Shown here in pieces: positions 11,640 through 20,211 of a DNA stretch of 29,994 nt (position 1 is the first letter of the stretch; each line of letters begins with the position of its first letter). The position numbers and the translations under genes are program-made. Under the pieces are notes generated by a model. It had not been told where the DNA came from. It saw only the letters and a list, made by a program, of their open reading frames with translations, and made no database searches. The stretch is from a virus, in IMG/VR virus record IMGVR_UViG_3300034018_000147, positions 1 to 29,994 of that record; one strand, given 5' to 3'.

Positions 11640-11647
11640 TATTTATA
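11640..11647 (-). promoter_or_regulatory. Late-promoter-like box TATAAATA upstream of the 168-aa gene
   Basis: The minus strand reads TATAAATAGATATAAG in the 54-base gap between the 304-aa fibre gene and the 168-aa gene. The eight-base core equals the T4 late promoter consensus. It is followed at a short distance by the AAGGAG ribosome site and the GTG start at 11608. Confidence 0.55.
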
Positions 11648-11662
11648 TGTTTTTATACTCTT

Positions 11663-12577
11663 TTATGGAACTAGCCAACCAACATTAGCATAATCCCATC
11701 CATCCGGTGATGAAAGTAATGATGTACCAGTAAACACATTTGCGTTTGATCCAGATGGATACCATCTTATTGCTACTCCCATTTCATATATCGCAAAATT
11801 TGCATTACCTTGTATGTTCCAATCTAGTGTAAGCATTTGTGGGAAATCAGCAACAGCAGTAACTGATGATGTTGTACTATCTAATCTTAATGCGTTACTA
11901 ATGTTTGCAGTGTTGCTAATTTCTACAGTTTTGTAGTAACCTGATATCTGAATTGTATCAGTTGCTTCAGTCATAATTTGTAATGTGCTTGAAGAATTAA
12001 ACTGAGCATTTGCTGTGCGATTTGCTGTTGGTACACCAACACCAATCATTGTCCACCAACCTTGTCTACCACCTAATGATGCTGCTGTACCTAAATCTTG
12101 TATGCCGGCATTAGTGGGTAACATTGCATATGTACTGTTGGCTAAATAACCATCTGTTGTGCTACTAGTTGCTGTATACCATGGATACCCGCCAGTAAAA
12201 TTAAGTGCTTCATATGCACCGGTAGATACATTTGATTGCTGACCACCTGGAATTCTACATGCCCCAAAACTACTTAATGTACGAACTGATGTTAATGGAA
12301 TAACACCACCAGTTAAAAAGAATGACCTATCGTTCTGATATACGAAAGTACCTCCGCCCCCGCCACCGCCACCTGCTGCCCATGAAAGATTGCCGGCTCC
12401 ATCGGTTTGTAACACATAATTTGCCGTACCACCGGTAATTGTAACATTACCTACATTTCCAAGATTAGAATTACCAGCAACTGTTAGTTGAGTTAGTGTT
12501 CCCACACTAGTAATATTGCTTTGTGCATTAACGGTTACCGTTCCGTTTGCTACAAAATTAATTAAACTTGTTGTCAT
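11663..12577 (-). CDS. Tail fibre/receptor-binding protein, 304 aa
   Basis: The N-terminal 80 residues are a fibre module shared with two downstream fibres: NAQSNITSVGTLTQLTVAG, GNVTITGGTANYVLQTDG, NLSWAA, then a run of nine glycines. After this glycine hinge, residues about 80-304 form a distinct beta-rich domain (VYQNDRSFFLTGGVIPLTS, then YPWYTATSSTTDGYLANSTY, and WDYANVGWLVP at the end). A related YPYYQNTSTTANGYLASST segment occurs in the C-terminus of the J-like tip protein. It follows the 66-aa gene by 12 bases, with AAAGGAAC before ATG. Virion location and receptor role are inferred. Confidence 0.7.
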   Translation of the reverse strand: MTTSLINFVANGTVTVNAQSNITSVGTLTQLTVAGNSNLGNVGNVTITGGTANYVLQTDGAGNLSWAAGGGGGGGGTFVYQNDRSFFLTGGVIPLTSVRTLSSFGACRIPGGQQSNVSTGAYEALNFTGGYPWYTATSSTTDGYLANSTYAMLPTNAGIQDLGTAASLGGRQGWWTMIGVGVPTANRTANAQFNSSSTLQIMTEATDTIQISGYYKTVEISNTANISNALRLDSTTSSVTAVADFPQMLTLDWNIQGNANFAIYEMGVAIRWYPSGSNANVFTGTSLLSSPDGWDYANVGWLVP

Positions 12578-12589
12578 GTTGTTCCTTTA

Positions 12590-12790
12590 TTATCGTAAAA
12601 TATCTTCATTAAGATTTTCACGATTTAATCTATCTCTAATTCTTTGGCACATTTTTGTGTAAAATTTGCTATTACTTTCTTGAAAAATGTTGTAATTTTT
12701 AGCAAACTCTATAAATTTATTTACATCACCGGTATCAATCAATTCAAACATCTCAATAACTTCATTTGTAATTAGTTTACTCATTTTCAT
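12590..12790 (-). CDS. Small helical protein, 66 aa
   Basis: I do not recognise this short charged protein. It is predicted mostly helical (EVIEMFELIDTGDVNKFIEF, then RIRDRLNRENLNEDILR) with no membrane segment. Its ATG overlaps the TGA of the J-like gene (ATGA), and AAGGAAG lies before it. A second in-frame ATG two codons later is also possible. Between tip and fibre genes it could be a fibre chaperone or assembly factor, but this is only positional inference. Confidence 0.55.
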   Translation of the reverse strand: MKMSKLITNEVIEMFELIDTGDVNKFIEFAKNYNIFQESNSKFYTKMCQRIRDRLNRENLNEDILR

Positions 12791-15351
12791 GCAATTCTTC
12801 CTTTGAAAAGTTCTAATTTAGTATATAGTGTAGTTACTCTTGTGTTACCTATTATATTTTTCATAATAAAACCGCCGCCATCTGTAACATTGTTTGGACT
12901 GCTTTGATATGCTTGTGCAAAATTTATTTCAGTTGGAACATTGGCCGGTAATATGTAAGTTCCATCAATTGTTGTATCATGGTATATTGTAAGTCCTGTA
13001 GTACTACCTGTGTAAAATGCACCTAATTGCATAACTGAATCTGTGTTTGCAAGAAATGTTGCATTTAATTCTAATTTGAAATATTCTGTAGGATCTAATG
13101 GATAATTTGAACTTGAACCAAAATTATCATATATAAAAATATACCAATTGTCATCTCCATTGTCAAATACTTGATATGATGCTCTTGCTGGTTGAAAACT
13201 TGATGTACTTGACGCTAAATATCCATTTGCGGTAGTTGATGTGTTTTGATAATATGGATAATAATAATTTGCATTTAATGCAGTGCCATCTAGATATATA
13301 GGATCATTAAGTATAACATTTGAATTAGCCTGTACGGGCATAGTAACTATGTTTGCGGGGGCATTTGCTATACCAAATGAAACCAATGACATTCTTTCTT
13401 CCGGGCTTGCTGTTGGATTAATATTTATATAACCAATACCCCCGGTATTTGATGTAGGATCATAAGTTGTTACACTAGGTCCTGCCCATGTGTATGGCGC
13501 ACTTGCCGCTGATTTATAACCAGAAATACTTGTTCTTGCTGTAGTTGACCAATAATATGTTTCTGGTGGCAAATTAACAACATTAATACTTACTGATGTA
13601 CTAACTGCAAATGGTGATCCATCACTAGTAGCAACTGTTGTATATGATTTATGTGTATCAACATTACTGGTCAATCCATAATTAAAATCCATAAACATAG
13701 TACTACCAACCGCAGGTGTTGTGCTTGTTACACTAAAACTTGCTACAGTACCATTTGCTAATGAACTAGTTGTAATAGTAGGTGTGCCAGGATTGTCTAA
13801 CCATTTGGGATTAGTTAAGCCTGTGTTTGCTTCTGGTACGAAATCATTCAATGGATCATTAGCATATATTGTATTGTTATATTCAAATGCGGTTATACGA
13901 GCACCTAGAAATCCTGATTCATCTTTAACTTCTTGCACCTGACTAACACGGAATAACTTCTCACTCCAGCCATACTCTGCTAAGGTAACTCTTACAACAT
14001 CACCTGCTTCAATTTGTATACCACTATAGTCTAATGCACAAGTGATAATCAAATCTTCACGACTTTGTAGCAATCTACGCTCACCAAGATATGCTGCTTG
14101 AATGTAATTGTTAACTTGAGGATAGTTAACACTCAATTGATTAGCCGCTTCGTTTGGACTCATTACTTCTGGAACATAATCAATTAAATTGAATACTCTG
14201 TAATCAGTTTGATCCTTTATGTTTACATTTGGATATCCAACTTCTAAACTGTTATAAGTTGCATTCAAATCAATTGGATTAATGTCAATGCCACCAATCA
14301 AGTTTGAACTGTCAACCAAATACAAGTCATTGAAAATTGTGTAATCTTCATAACTTTGATTGATAACAACTTTCCATTTACCAGTCAATTCACTGTATTG
14401 TAACCAACTGTCGCAAGCATCACATAAGTCTTGTAAATTTGCTAAACAGTTTTGTCCTGTATTGATAGGACCATTAATACGATATCTTGCTTGAGTTGCA
14501 ATGCCACCACCAACAGGCACATATGTAATTTGTTCATCACTATATGCCGCTAATGCTGCTAAACTTGCTGTATCAACATTGGCTACTGGGATAGAACATC
14601 CATACACTGTGTTAGTTAAATAATCTTCAATAACATCACCTGGATTAGTTAAACTATTAGTTAATTGGAAGTTTAATTGTCCAATCTGTGTTGTACCAGC
14701 ATCTTGATTGTAAACTAATTTAACAACAGCAAATGCACAACTACTCATTGTATCTGTGCCCGACCAACGACTGGCTACCGGGATACTAGCATCTGAAAGT
14801 ATTTGTATTGCAGTTTGTCCACCAGTATTGATACCACTACTACTACCATCATTAAACAAATAAACATACATATATCCGGAAATTTTGGTATCTACTTGTG
14901 GAGGAACTGCATTGTTTGTTAGACTTATTACTTTAGCAGCATCACCACCACTGCCTAATGCAATTAAGTCACCGTTAAAATATATGTTACCAAAACTAAT
15001 TGTTCCTGTATCTGTTACTTCACTTAATGCACAAACATAATACATTGTTGTTTGGTCTGTGCTTAGTATAGCATCAGTAATGGTAGCACCTACATACGCT
15101 GTTCCATAAACTACTGGAATCTTGTTAACTGTTGTAGGAGACTTTTGCGCTCTTGGATCTGCTGCTGGTGTGTTGCTACCTGCTGCATTAGAGTCAGTTG
15201 TATTTGATATTAACTTACTGATGCCAATTGTCAATAATGTTCTTGCTGCAAATGCACCTACGGCACCTATTGCGGATGCTGCTGCGGCACCAATACCAAC
15301 TGCTGCTGCGATTGAAGTAACTACTGCTGCTATGGCTGTAAAAATTGGCAT
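12787..15351 (-). CDS. Central tail tip / host-specificity protein (J-like), 854 aa
   Basis: This is probably the tail-tip protein that closes the tube and contacts the host. The N-terminal 45 residues are Ala/Ile-rich and hydrophobic, like those of gpI/gpJ-type tip proteins. Then come NKIPVVYGTAYVGATITDAI and a region matching the tail-hub pattern: QITYVPVGGG, then RYRINGPINTGQNCLANLQD, LCDACDSWLQYSELTGKWKV, and further on LAEYGWSEKLFRVSQVQEVK. Fibronectin-like beta sequence follows at about 510-620 (PPETYYWSTTARTSISGY). The C-terminal 220 residues resemble part of the 304-aa fibre (YPYYQNTSTTANGYLASST). The length is shorter than lambda J. It starts one base after the GNAT gene behind GGAG. 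Confidence 0.75.
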   Translation of the reverse strand: MPIFTAIAAVVTSIAAAVGIGAAAASAIGAVGAFAARTLLTIGISKLISNTTDSNAAGSNTPAADPRAQKSPTTVNKIPVVYGTAYVGATITDAILSTDQTTMYYVCALSEVTDTGTISFGNIYFNGDLIALGSGGDAAKVISLTNNAVPPQVDTKISGYMYVYLFNDGSSSGINTGGQTAIQILSDASIPVASRWSGTDTMSSCAFAVVKLVYNQDAGTTQIGQLNFQLTNSLTNPGDVIEDYLTNTVYGCSIPVANVDTASLAALAAYSDEQITYVPVGGGIATQARYRINGPINTGQNCLANLQDLCDACDSWLQYSELTGKWKVVINQSYEDYTIFNDLYLVDSSNLIGGIDINPIDLNATYNSLEVGYPNVNIKDQTDYRVFNLIDYVPEVMSPNEAANQLSVNYPQVNNYIQAAYLGERRLLQSREDLIITCALDYSGIQIEAGDVVRVTLAEYGWSEKLFRVSQVQEVKDESGFLGARITAFEYNNTIYANDPLNDFVPEANTGLTNPKWLDNPGTPTITTSSLANGTVASFSVTSTTPAVGSTMFMDFNYGLTSNVDTHKSYTTVATSDGSPFAVSTSVSINVVNLPPETYYWSTTARTSISGYKSAASAPYTWAGPSVTTYDPTSNTGGIGYININPTASPEERMSLVSFGIANAPANIVTMPVQANSNVILNDPIYLDGTALNANYYYPYYQNTSTTANGYLASSTSSFQPARASYQVFDNGDDNWYIFIYDNFGSSSNYPLDPTEYFKLELNATFLANTDSVMQLGAFYTGSTTGLTIYHDTTIDGTYILPANVPTEINFAQAYQSSPNNVTDGGGFIMKNIIGNTRVTTLYTKLELFKGRIA

Positions 15352-15352
15352 C

Positions 15353-15796
15353 TTATGTACTCCAAGTATGTTCTATGGGCTTGAAGCCAAAGCGTGAATA
15401 ATTTAATGTCTGCCCCTCCATTTGGCTTATTGTGTAATTTGCTATCATTTTTTTCTCTTTCAATTGTTCACATTCGTCTACATATTCTTTAATCAATCTG
15501 TAACCTGCTGTGCCACCTCTATGCTCAAACTCTACCCAATATGCAATCTCATTCATTATATATTTGCTATTGTCCCACAAGAATGGCACTTTGTATGCTA
15601 TTAACATACCAACTAATTGATTGTTCTTTTCAGCAACCAATGCAATGCCGGCGCCTGCTAATATATGTGTAAGGACTCGCAATGCTGTTTGCTCATCACT
15701 AATGTTTAGTCCCTCTACATCACCAGAGTCATGATAATGCCAAAGCATATTGATTATGCTTCTAGCATCATATTTAGTGGCGTGTCTTATTTTCAT
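15353..15796 (-). CDS. GNAT-family N-acetyltransferase, 147 aa
   Basis: This is a GNAT-fold acyltransferase, which transfers an acetyl group from acetyl-CoA to an amine. The N-terminal strand MKIRHATKYDARSIINML, the central strand IALVAEKNNQLVGMLIA (51-67), the acetyl-CoA pyrophosphate loop RGGTAG (93-98) and the C-terminal LNYSRFGFKPIEHTW are all typical. It overlaps the upstream minor tail gene by ATGA and precedes the J-like gene by one base, so it is embedded in the tail-tip operon. Lambda has an NlpC/P60-type protein (K) at this place. The substrate is unknown: modification of a tail protein or of a host factor are both possible. GNAT genes in tail modules occur in other environmental phages. 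Confidence 0.82.
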   Translation of the reverse strand: MKIRHATKYDARSIINMLWHYHDSGDVEGLNISDEQTALRVLTHILAGAGIALVAEKNNQLVGMLIAYKVPFLWDNSKYIMNEIAYWVEFEHRGGTAGYRLIKEYVDECEQLKEKKMIANYTISQMEGQTLNYSRFGFKPIEHTWST

Positions 15797-16479
15797 GCTG
15801 AGTCTCTTCCAGCAGAAATTTGATTGTCTGATGATGTGGCTGTGGTTGCTGATGCAGTACTTTGTGTACTTGCTCCTGCTTTGGGTTTAGCGCCAAAGTC
15901 AAAGTATTGGTCTGATAAACTATACACATTGTCCATTGAGGTATCAGTGGCTGATACAGGAAATGATTTCCAACTTTCACCATTTGTCTTGCGTCCGGCA
16001 ACACGATTTTGTAATACATTTTTATAACTACTTGCGTTTAATGTTATGGTAAAGTTGTCTACTAAATCATGGCGTTCTTCAGTTACATTGTAACTTGTTA
16101 CGATGCCAGTAAAACGCTGTGCAGTGCTGGTCAATACATAATTGGCATTGTAAAATCCTCTAATAACTTCAATTATACTACCACGAATCTTTGTGCCTAA
16201 TACGATTGCCATGTTGTCTGAACCATCTGAGGGTATACCACTCAAACTGATTGATGTATCTGCTGATGTAACACGAATGTCTCTTTGTTGAATACCCACG
16301 GCAAGCAACCCACCTAAGGGGCTATACTGTGTACCATCAATTGTCTCATACTTGTAAGCACTTGAAAAGGTGTAAATGGTTGTATCACCTGTGTTAGCCA
16401 CATCGTTATAAATTGTTAATTTAACAAACTCGGCACTATTAATGCTATTTTTATCGTCAACTGCTGGTATGATTTCCAT
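15793..16479 (-). CDS. Minor tail protein (L-like position), 228 aa
   Basis: This is probably a tail-tip protein. The beta-rich body (EFVKLTIYNDVANTGDTTIY, then YSPLGGLLAVGIQQRDIRVT) is followed by RGFYNANYVLTSTAQRFTGI and a tail-protein signature, NRVAGRKTNGESWKSFP ... DNVYSLSDQYFDFGAKP. I know this pattern (GRxTN then a D-x-x-x-x-V then FxFG) from minor tail proteins of aquatic siphoviruses. I place the start at 16479, where ATG overlaps the previous stop as TAATG with GGGAG before it. An in-frame ATG at 16497 would lie inside the upstream gene. The C-terminal 35 residues are Ala/Ser/Thr-rich and disordered. It lies between the 228-aa tail gene and the GNAT gene. Confidence 0.65.
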   Translation of the reverse strand: MEIIPAVDDKNSINSAEFVKLTIYNDVANTGDTTIYTFSSAYKYETIDGTQYSPLGGLLAVGIQQRDIRVTSADTSISLSGIPSDGSDNMAIVLGTKIRGSIIEVIRGFYNANYVLTSTAQRFTGIVTSYNVTEERHDLVDNFTITLNASSYKNVLQNRVAGRKTNGESWKSFPVSATDTSMDNVYSLSDQYFDFGAKPKAGASTQSTASATTATSSDNQISAGRDSA

Positions 16480-17165
16480 TATGCTTCTCCCACCCATTCA
16501 TACATGTAGAAATTATCTGACCATTCTAAGTAAGCATTGTTTGTTGTTATGCCATTACTTCTTTGCCAACCACCTGGTATCAATTTGTACACTGGCATGT
16601 TAGGACAGAATAAATTGAATGTACAATCATTACCAACTGTGATACCATATCCAGTAACGCTACTTGATATAATGTTTGGTCTGCTTGTTGTAATGGTTAC
16701 TGTTCCAGCAGTACCACGCAATACATCTTGCTGAGTTGTGAATGGGTATGGGAAAGTATTGATTTGAATCAAGTCATTCTTTTTGAACATTACTGTAGTT
16801 GCTGCTACAGTAGGCAAGCCACTCAATACCAATTGATTGCCTGTGTAACTTACTACTGTAAATCCATTCAGTTGTGTGTTAGTTAAGGTTCCTTGATATC
16901 TAAATATCCAACTTAGTTTGGCATTATTGCTGAATGTTACTTCTTGGTTATTAAAAGTATCTAATGTATCAAGTTCTTCCATCAATGCTCTGGCATCACT
17001 ATAGCGAAAACTGTTTGGCATTTCAACTGTAATCTTCCATGGATTCTTTGTTGGTGTTTGACTAACACGAGGTATTTCATTTCGTGTATATTGTGTTCCA
17101 ACAACTTGACGACGGTTAAAGTTAATTGTGTTACAATTGTCTAAGATTGTTTGTAATCCGCTCAT
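16479..17165 (-). CDS. Minor/distal tail protein (M-like position), 228 aa
   Basis: This is the first gene after the tape measure, the place of the distal tail (Dit or lambda M) protein. Residues 1-60 (MSGLQTILDNCNTINFNRRQ, then PWKITVEMPNSFRYSDAR) resemble minor tail proteins that begin with a short helix and an R-x-x-V-G-x-Q-x-T-R strand. The rest is beta-rich with LLPGWQ-like elements (YKLIPGGWQRSN) near residue 195, a pattern I have seen in other aquatic-phage tail proteins. No catalytic motif is visible. It has an AAGGAA site before ATG. A distal tail hub role is inferred from position. Confidence 0.6.
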   Translation of the reverse strand: MSGLQTILDNCNTINFNRRQVVGTQYTRNEIPRVSQTPTKNPWKITVEMPNSFRYSDARALMEELDTLDTFNNQEVTFSNNAKLSWIFRYQGTLTNTQLNGFTVVSYTGNQLVLSGLPTVAATTVMFKKNDLIQINTFPYPFTTQQDVLRGTAGTVTITTSRPNIISSSVTGYGITVGNDCTFNLFCPNMPVYKLIPGGWQRSNGITTNNAYLEWSDNFYMYEWVGEA

Positions 17166-17175
17166 TTATTGTTCC

Positions 17176-19698
17176 TTATCTGTTACCGTAAGGTAATTCT
17201 TTTTGTGCTAACTGAACTGTACCAAGCAATGCTTTACGATTCTCAGCAAACATTTGCGCTACACTCTTACTATCTATCGCTGATATGTTGTTGGTAATAT
17301 ATGTCTTGTTAACAACACCACCGCCGCCTCCACCATTTGGTATGATTGTGCCTGCTGATCTTGGTATAAACAATTCAGGACCTTTCTCACCAACAATACT
17401 TGGCTTGTTGATTGGTGGACTGCCGCCTTCAGCAAAGCCAAACAATGAACCTATTGCTGAGAATATTCCACCACCGCCACCTAGCATACCTAGCAATTTT
17501 ACTGCTTGGGCCTTTAATTCAATCTTAATTAAATCTTTAATAATTGACTTAGCCAAATCTTCAAAACTAAACTTACCGTTCTCAACAAATTTATCAATGG
17601 CACTATTCATATTGCTTGTGATTGCACTAAACACATCGCCGGCTTGTTTAGCAGCGTTGGTTGCATTATCCATGTAACTGTCAAATGCTGTTTTCCATCC
17701 TGCAGACCATGATCTAGAATCTTCTAAACTTTTAATTTGAGCATCGGCTATCCCTTTATATGAATTAGCAATTTTATCTAATCCATCAGCCAATTCCTTA
17801 GTTCTTTCTGCTGTCATATCTAAGTCAGCAAATCCTGCAGCAAATGATCTGGCGGCTTCTAATGCGGCTTTACGAGCATCTTCATCTATTTTAGCAAACT
17901 GTTTTTCAAGTGGAGTAAAATCTTTTATCTTTAATTCAAAAGCCATATCAACTTTTTTATCATTGATACCTTGTAATATGCCAGCCAATGTTTGTTGACG
18001 AGCAACTTGATCCTCAATGGCTTTGGTAATGTTTTCTATGTTTTGTAATCTGTCTTTTTCTAATAACTTAAGCGTTTGTTGTTGAGTAATATATTTTTCA
18101 ATTGCTGCACCATTTTTGTCGTGCATATTTTGATAAACACCAGACAATTTGTTAATTTCTGCTAATTCAGAATTTAATACAATAACTTTATTTTTAGATG
18201 CCTCAATATCTTTTTCTTTTGAAGTGGTTGTTGTTGTCTGTAACGCATTTAATCTTTTTTGTAAATCAAGTTCATTAAAAACTTCAGCATTAATTTCTTG
18301 TGCTTTTTTTGACAATTGATCTTTAAGATTTATTAATGAGTCTGCTTCGGCACGCAGTGCGCGGGCCAATTCAACTTGTTCTTCTGTTTTACCAATTAAT
18401 GTGGTTTCAAATTGCAAATTACTAACAAGTGTGTCATTGTTGCGTTGTGATTCTTCACCTAGTTGCATATAAGAAACACGAATTTTAGATAATGCTTGTT
18501 GTAAATCGGTTGATATTTTTATTTGCGCTAGCGCATCCCTTTCCATGCCTTCTTGTCCGCGCTTGATTGCTGCTGCTTTTTCGTCTAGGTATTGTTGCTG
18601 GCGTTTGGCCTCTTCTTCTGCATTACTTCCACCTTTAGGACCTTCTTCGTCCTTACCAAAGCCTAACCATTCTCGCATAGCACCAATGGCACCACCAATT
18701 GCTGCGCTTAAACTTAACCAATGTTTTGCTAAAAATGCGGTATTAATACCCATGGCATTTAATACTACAATAACTTTAGAACCTAACCCACCGCTCAATT
18801 CTTGAAGGGTAAGAAGTAAATTGCTTCTAGTCAATGGATTAGATAATGCTCTAAATAATCCTATTATTCCACCTGTTATTTCAGTTATGGCTCCGTATGC
18901 GGCAACTGCTGCTGTACCTAATACATACAATCCTTTACCTATTAAAGTTAATCCTGCGACTAAAATAGCCCATTTTGCTGCTTCTGCCATTATATCAAAA
19001 AATCTACCAAGTGCATCAGTACTAACTTTTACACTATTAATAAAATCTGTAATAGGTTTAATTGCTTTAAGTAATTCTAATTGTAATGTTCTAATGGCAG
19101 CAGCAATATTATCATTAGCATCAGCACCACTCTTAATAGCAGAACTATATCTTGCGGCTTTAGCACTGGCTTCATCAAAGTCAGCAGCAACCTTCTTAAA
19201 GTTAATTAATTTTGCTTCTTTACCCAACAACTCAGTAGCAACTCTGGCTCTTTTTGCCACATCTTCTATGCCAGACAGTCCTTTGATTGCTTGCTCAAAT
19301 ATTTGGCTACTTGTTTTTGTTCTTAAGTCATCTAAACTAACACCAACTTGGTTAAATGCGTCACGCCCACTGCCTGCTGTATTTGCTGCCTCATCAATAC
19401 TGGCAACTAGTTTTGCCATGGCCTTTTGAGCCCCTTCAGCAGTTCCACCATTGGCTTGAACTGCTGCACTAAAGCCTAATATTTTTTGTATTGATATTTC
19501 AGTAGCATCACTTAAGTCGGCAATTGAATCAGCAAATTTAATAGTACTAGAAATCATTGATCCAAATGCAATAGAACCAAGTGCTGTGCCTAATGCATTA
19601 AAACTACCTTTTAATTTAGATATCTGTGACTCTACTTTATTGAGGGTGGTGAGGGCAGGTGCACCATTTATGTCCATCGTATAAGTTAAATCTGCCAT
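17176..19698 (-). CDS. Tail tape measure protein, 840 aa
   Basis: This protein sets tail length and is released or ejected with DNA at infection. It is the longest gene of the tail core. It has a helical N-terminus (TTLNKVESQISKLKGSFNAL), hydrophobic stretches at about 235-290 and 305-345, long Lys/Glu/Gln-rich coiled-coil sequence at 350-640, and a typical C-terminal tail: FAEGGSPPINKPSIVGEKGP then ELFIPRSAGTIIPNGGGGGG. At about 0.15 nm per residue, as in other siphoviruses, 840 residues would give a tail near 125 nm. This is an extrapolation. No lytic transglycosylase or peptidase motif is evident. It starts one base after the gp10-like gene, whose end supplies the AAAGGAAAG ribosome site. 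Confidence 0.92.
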   Translation of the reverse strand: MADLTYTMDINGAPALTTLNKVESQISKLKGSFNALGTALGSIAFGSMISSTIKFADSIADLSDATEISIQKILGFSAAVQANGGTAEGAQKAMAKLVASIDEAANTAGSGRDAFNQVGVSLDDLRTKTSSQIFEQAIKGLSGIEDVAKRARVATELLGKEAKLINFKKVAADFDEASAKAARYSSAIKSGADANDNIAAAIRTLQLELLKAIKPITDFINSVKVSTDALGRFFDIMAEAAKWAILVAGLTLIGKGLYVLGTAAVAAYGAITEITGGIIGLFRALSNPLTRSNLLLTLQELSGGLGSKVIVVLNAMGINTAFLAKHWLSLSAAIGGAIGAMREWLGFGKDEEGPKGGSNAEEEAKRQQQYLDEKAAAIKRGQEGMERDALAQIKISTDLQQALSKIRVSYMQLGEESQRNNDTLVSNLQFETTLIGKTEEQVELARALRAEADSLINLKDQLSKKAQEINAEVFNELDLQKRLNALQTTTTTSKEKDIEASKNKVIVLNSELAEINKLSGVYQNMHDKNGAAIEKYITQQQTLKLLEKDRLQNIENITKAIEDQVARQQTLAGILQGINDKKVDMAFELKIKDFTPLEKQFAKIDEDARKAALEAARSFAAGFADLDMTAERTKELADGLDKIANSYKGIADAQIKSLEDSRSWSAGWKTAFDSYMDNATNAAKQAGDVFSAITSNMNSAIDKFVENGKFSFEDLAKSIIKDLIKIELKAQAVKLLGMLGGGGGIFSAIGSLFGFAEGGSPPINKPSIVGEKGPELFIPRSAGTIIPNGGGGGGVVNKTYITNNISAIDSKSVAQMFAENRKALLGTVQLAQKELPYGNR

Positions 19699-19699
19699 C

Positions 19700-19990
19700 T
19701 TACTTTCCTTTTAATATTTGTTTAACACGCTTTTTGACGAATGCTTCTGTAGGTGTTGTCATACCTGCAGGGCTTTGTTGACTGTAGCCTTCATCTAATC
19801 GTTTAGCATAAGGGTAATTAGCCTCAATAACATTACCTTTTAATTTGGTACTGCGTCTTGCACGACCACTTCGTTCTGGCGTTTCTTTTACAAATTCTTT
19901 GTAGGCTTCTTGCGGAAGCAATTTAAGTTTTGCTTTAATGCTTTTTATACTACTTGTTATCTTATCATTAACTGTATATGTTATAGACAT
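19700..19990 (-). CDS. HK97 gp10-like tail-completion/neck protein, 96 aa
   Basis: This short basic protein has a pattern typical of HK97 gp10-like proteins: KETPERSGRARRSTKLKG, then IEANYPYAKRLDEGYSQQSP and AGMTTPTEAFVKKRV. Family members join tail to head or complete the tail. Its position is unusual: the family is normally encoded between the head-tail connector and the tail tube, but here it lies between the frameshifted chaperones and the tape measure. The start ATG shares one base with the stop of the GT frame (TAATG). Function is by similarity, from visual comparison only. Confidence 0.6.
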   Translation of the reverse strand: MSITYTVNDKITSSIKSIKAKLKLLPQEAYKEFVKETPERSGRARRSTKLKGNVIEANYPYAKRLDEGYSQQSPAGMTTPTEAFVKKRVKQILKGK

Positions 19991-20211
19991 TATTCACCCT
20001 TTGCCTTATTCAATATGTTTTGTAATTCATCTGTTGTATAATCTGGCATGGGCTCTCGTCCATTGTTCATTGCTTTTTTGTGATGATAACTTTCAAATGT
20101 CATTGCTGCGTCCATTATATACAAATCAAATGTATTACTTCTTTCTAATACTTCACTTGGTAGCATTCCATAACGCTTACCAAGTCCATCTACAGTCAGT
20201 ATTAAAGCCAT
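19990..20211 (-). CDS. Second tail-chaperone ORF (T part), 73 aa
   Basis: This ORF has its own ATG at 20211 but a poor ribosome site (AGTGAAAAG) and probably serves as the T part of the frameshift fusion. Key features are YGMLPSEVLERSNTFDLYIM, like the helix-forming segments of T-type chaperones, then AAMTFESYHHKKAMNNG and a Lys/Asp-rich end. Its reading frame is open upstream as far as the slip site. Independent translation cannot be excluded, and it may be annotated as a separate gene in some genomes. Confidence 0.6.
   Translation of the reverse strand: MALILTVDGLGKRYGMLPSEVLERSNTFDLYIMDAAMTFESYHHKKAMNNGREPMPDYTTDELQNILNKAKGE

Noticed and set aside
16480-16497. Upstream ATG (MGGRSI) for the minor tail gene
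   Set aside because: It lies within the previous gene. The TAATG overlap at 16479 with GGGAG before it is the usual coupling in this operon.
18821-19429. 202-aa plus-strand ORF inside the tape measure gene
   Set aside because: It is antisense to a clear tape measure protein, has low-complexity Leu/Ala/Ser composition and no ribosome site.
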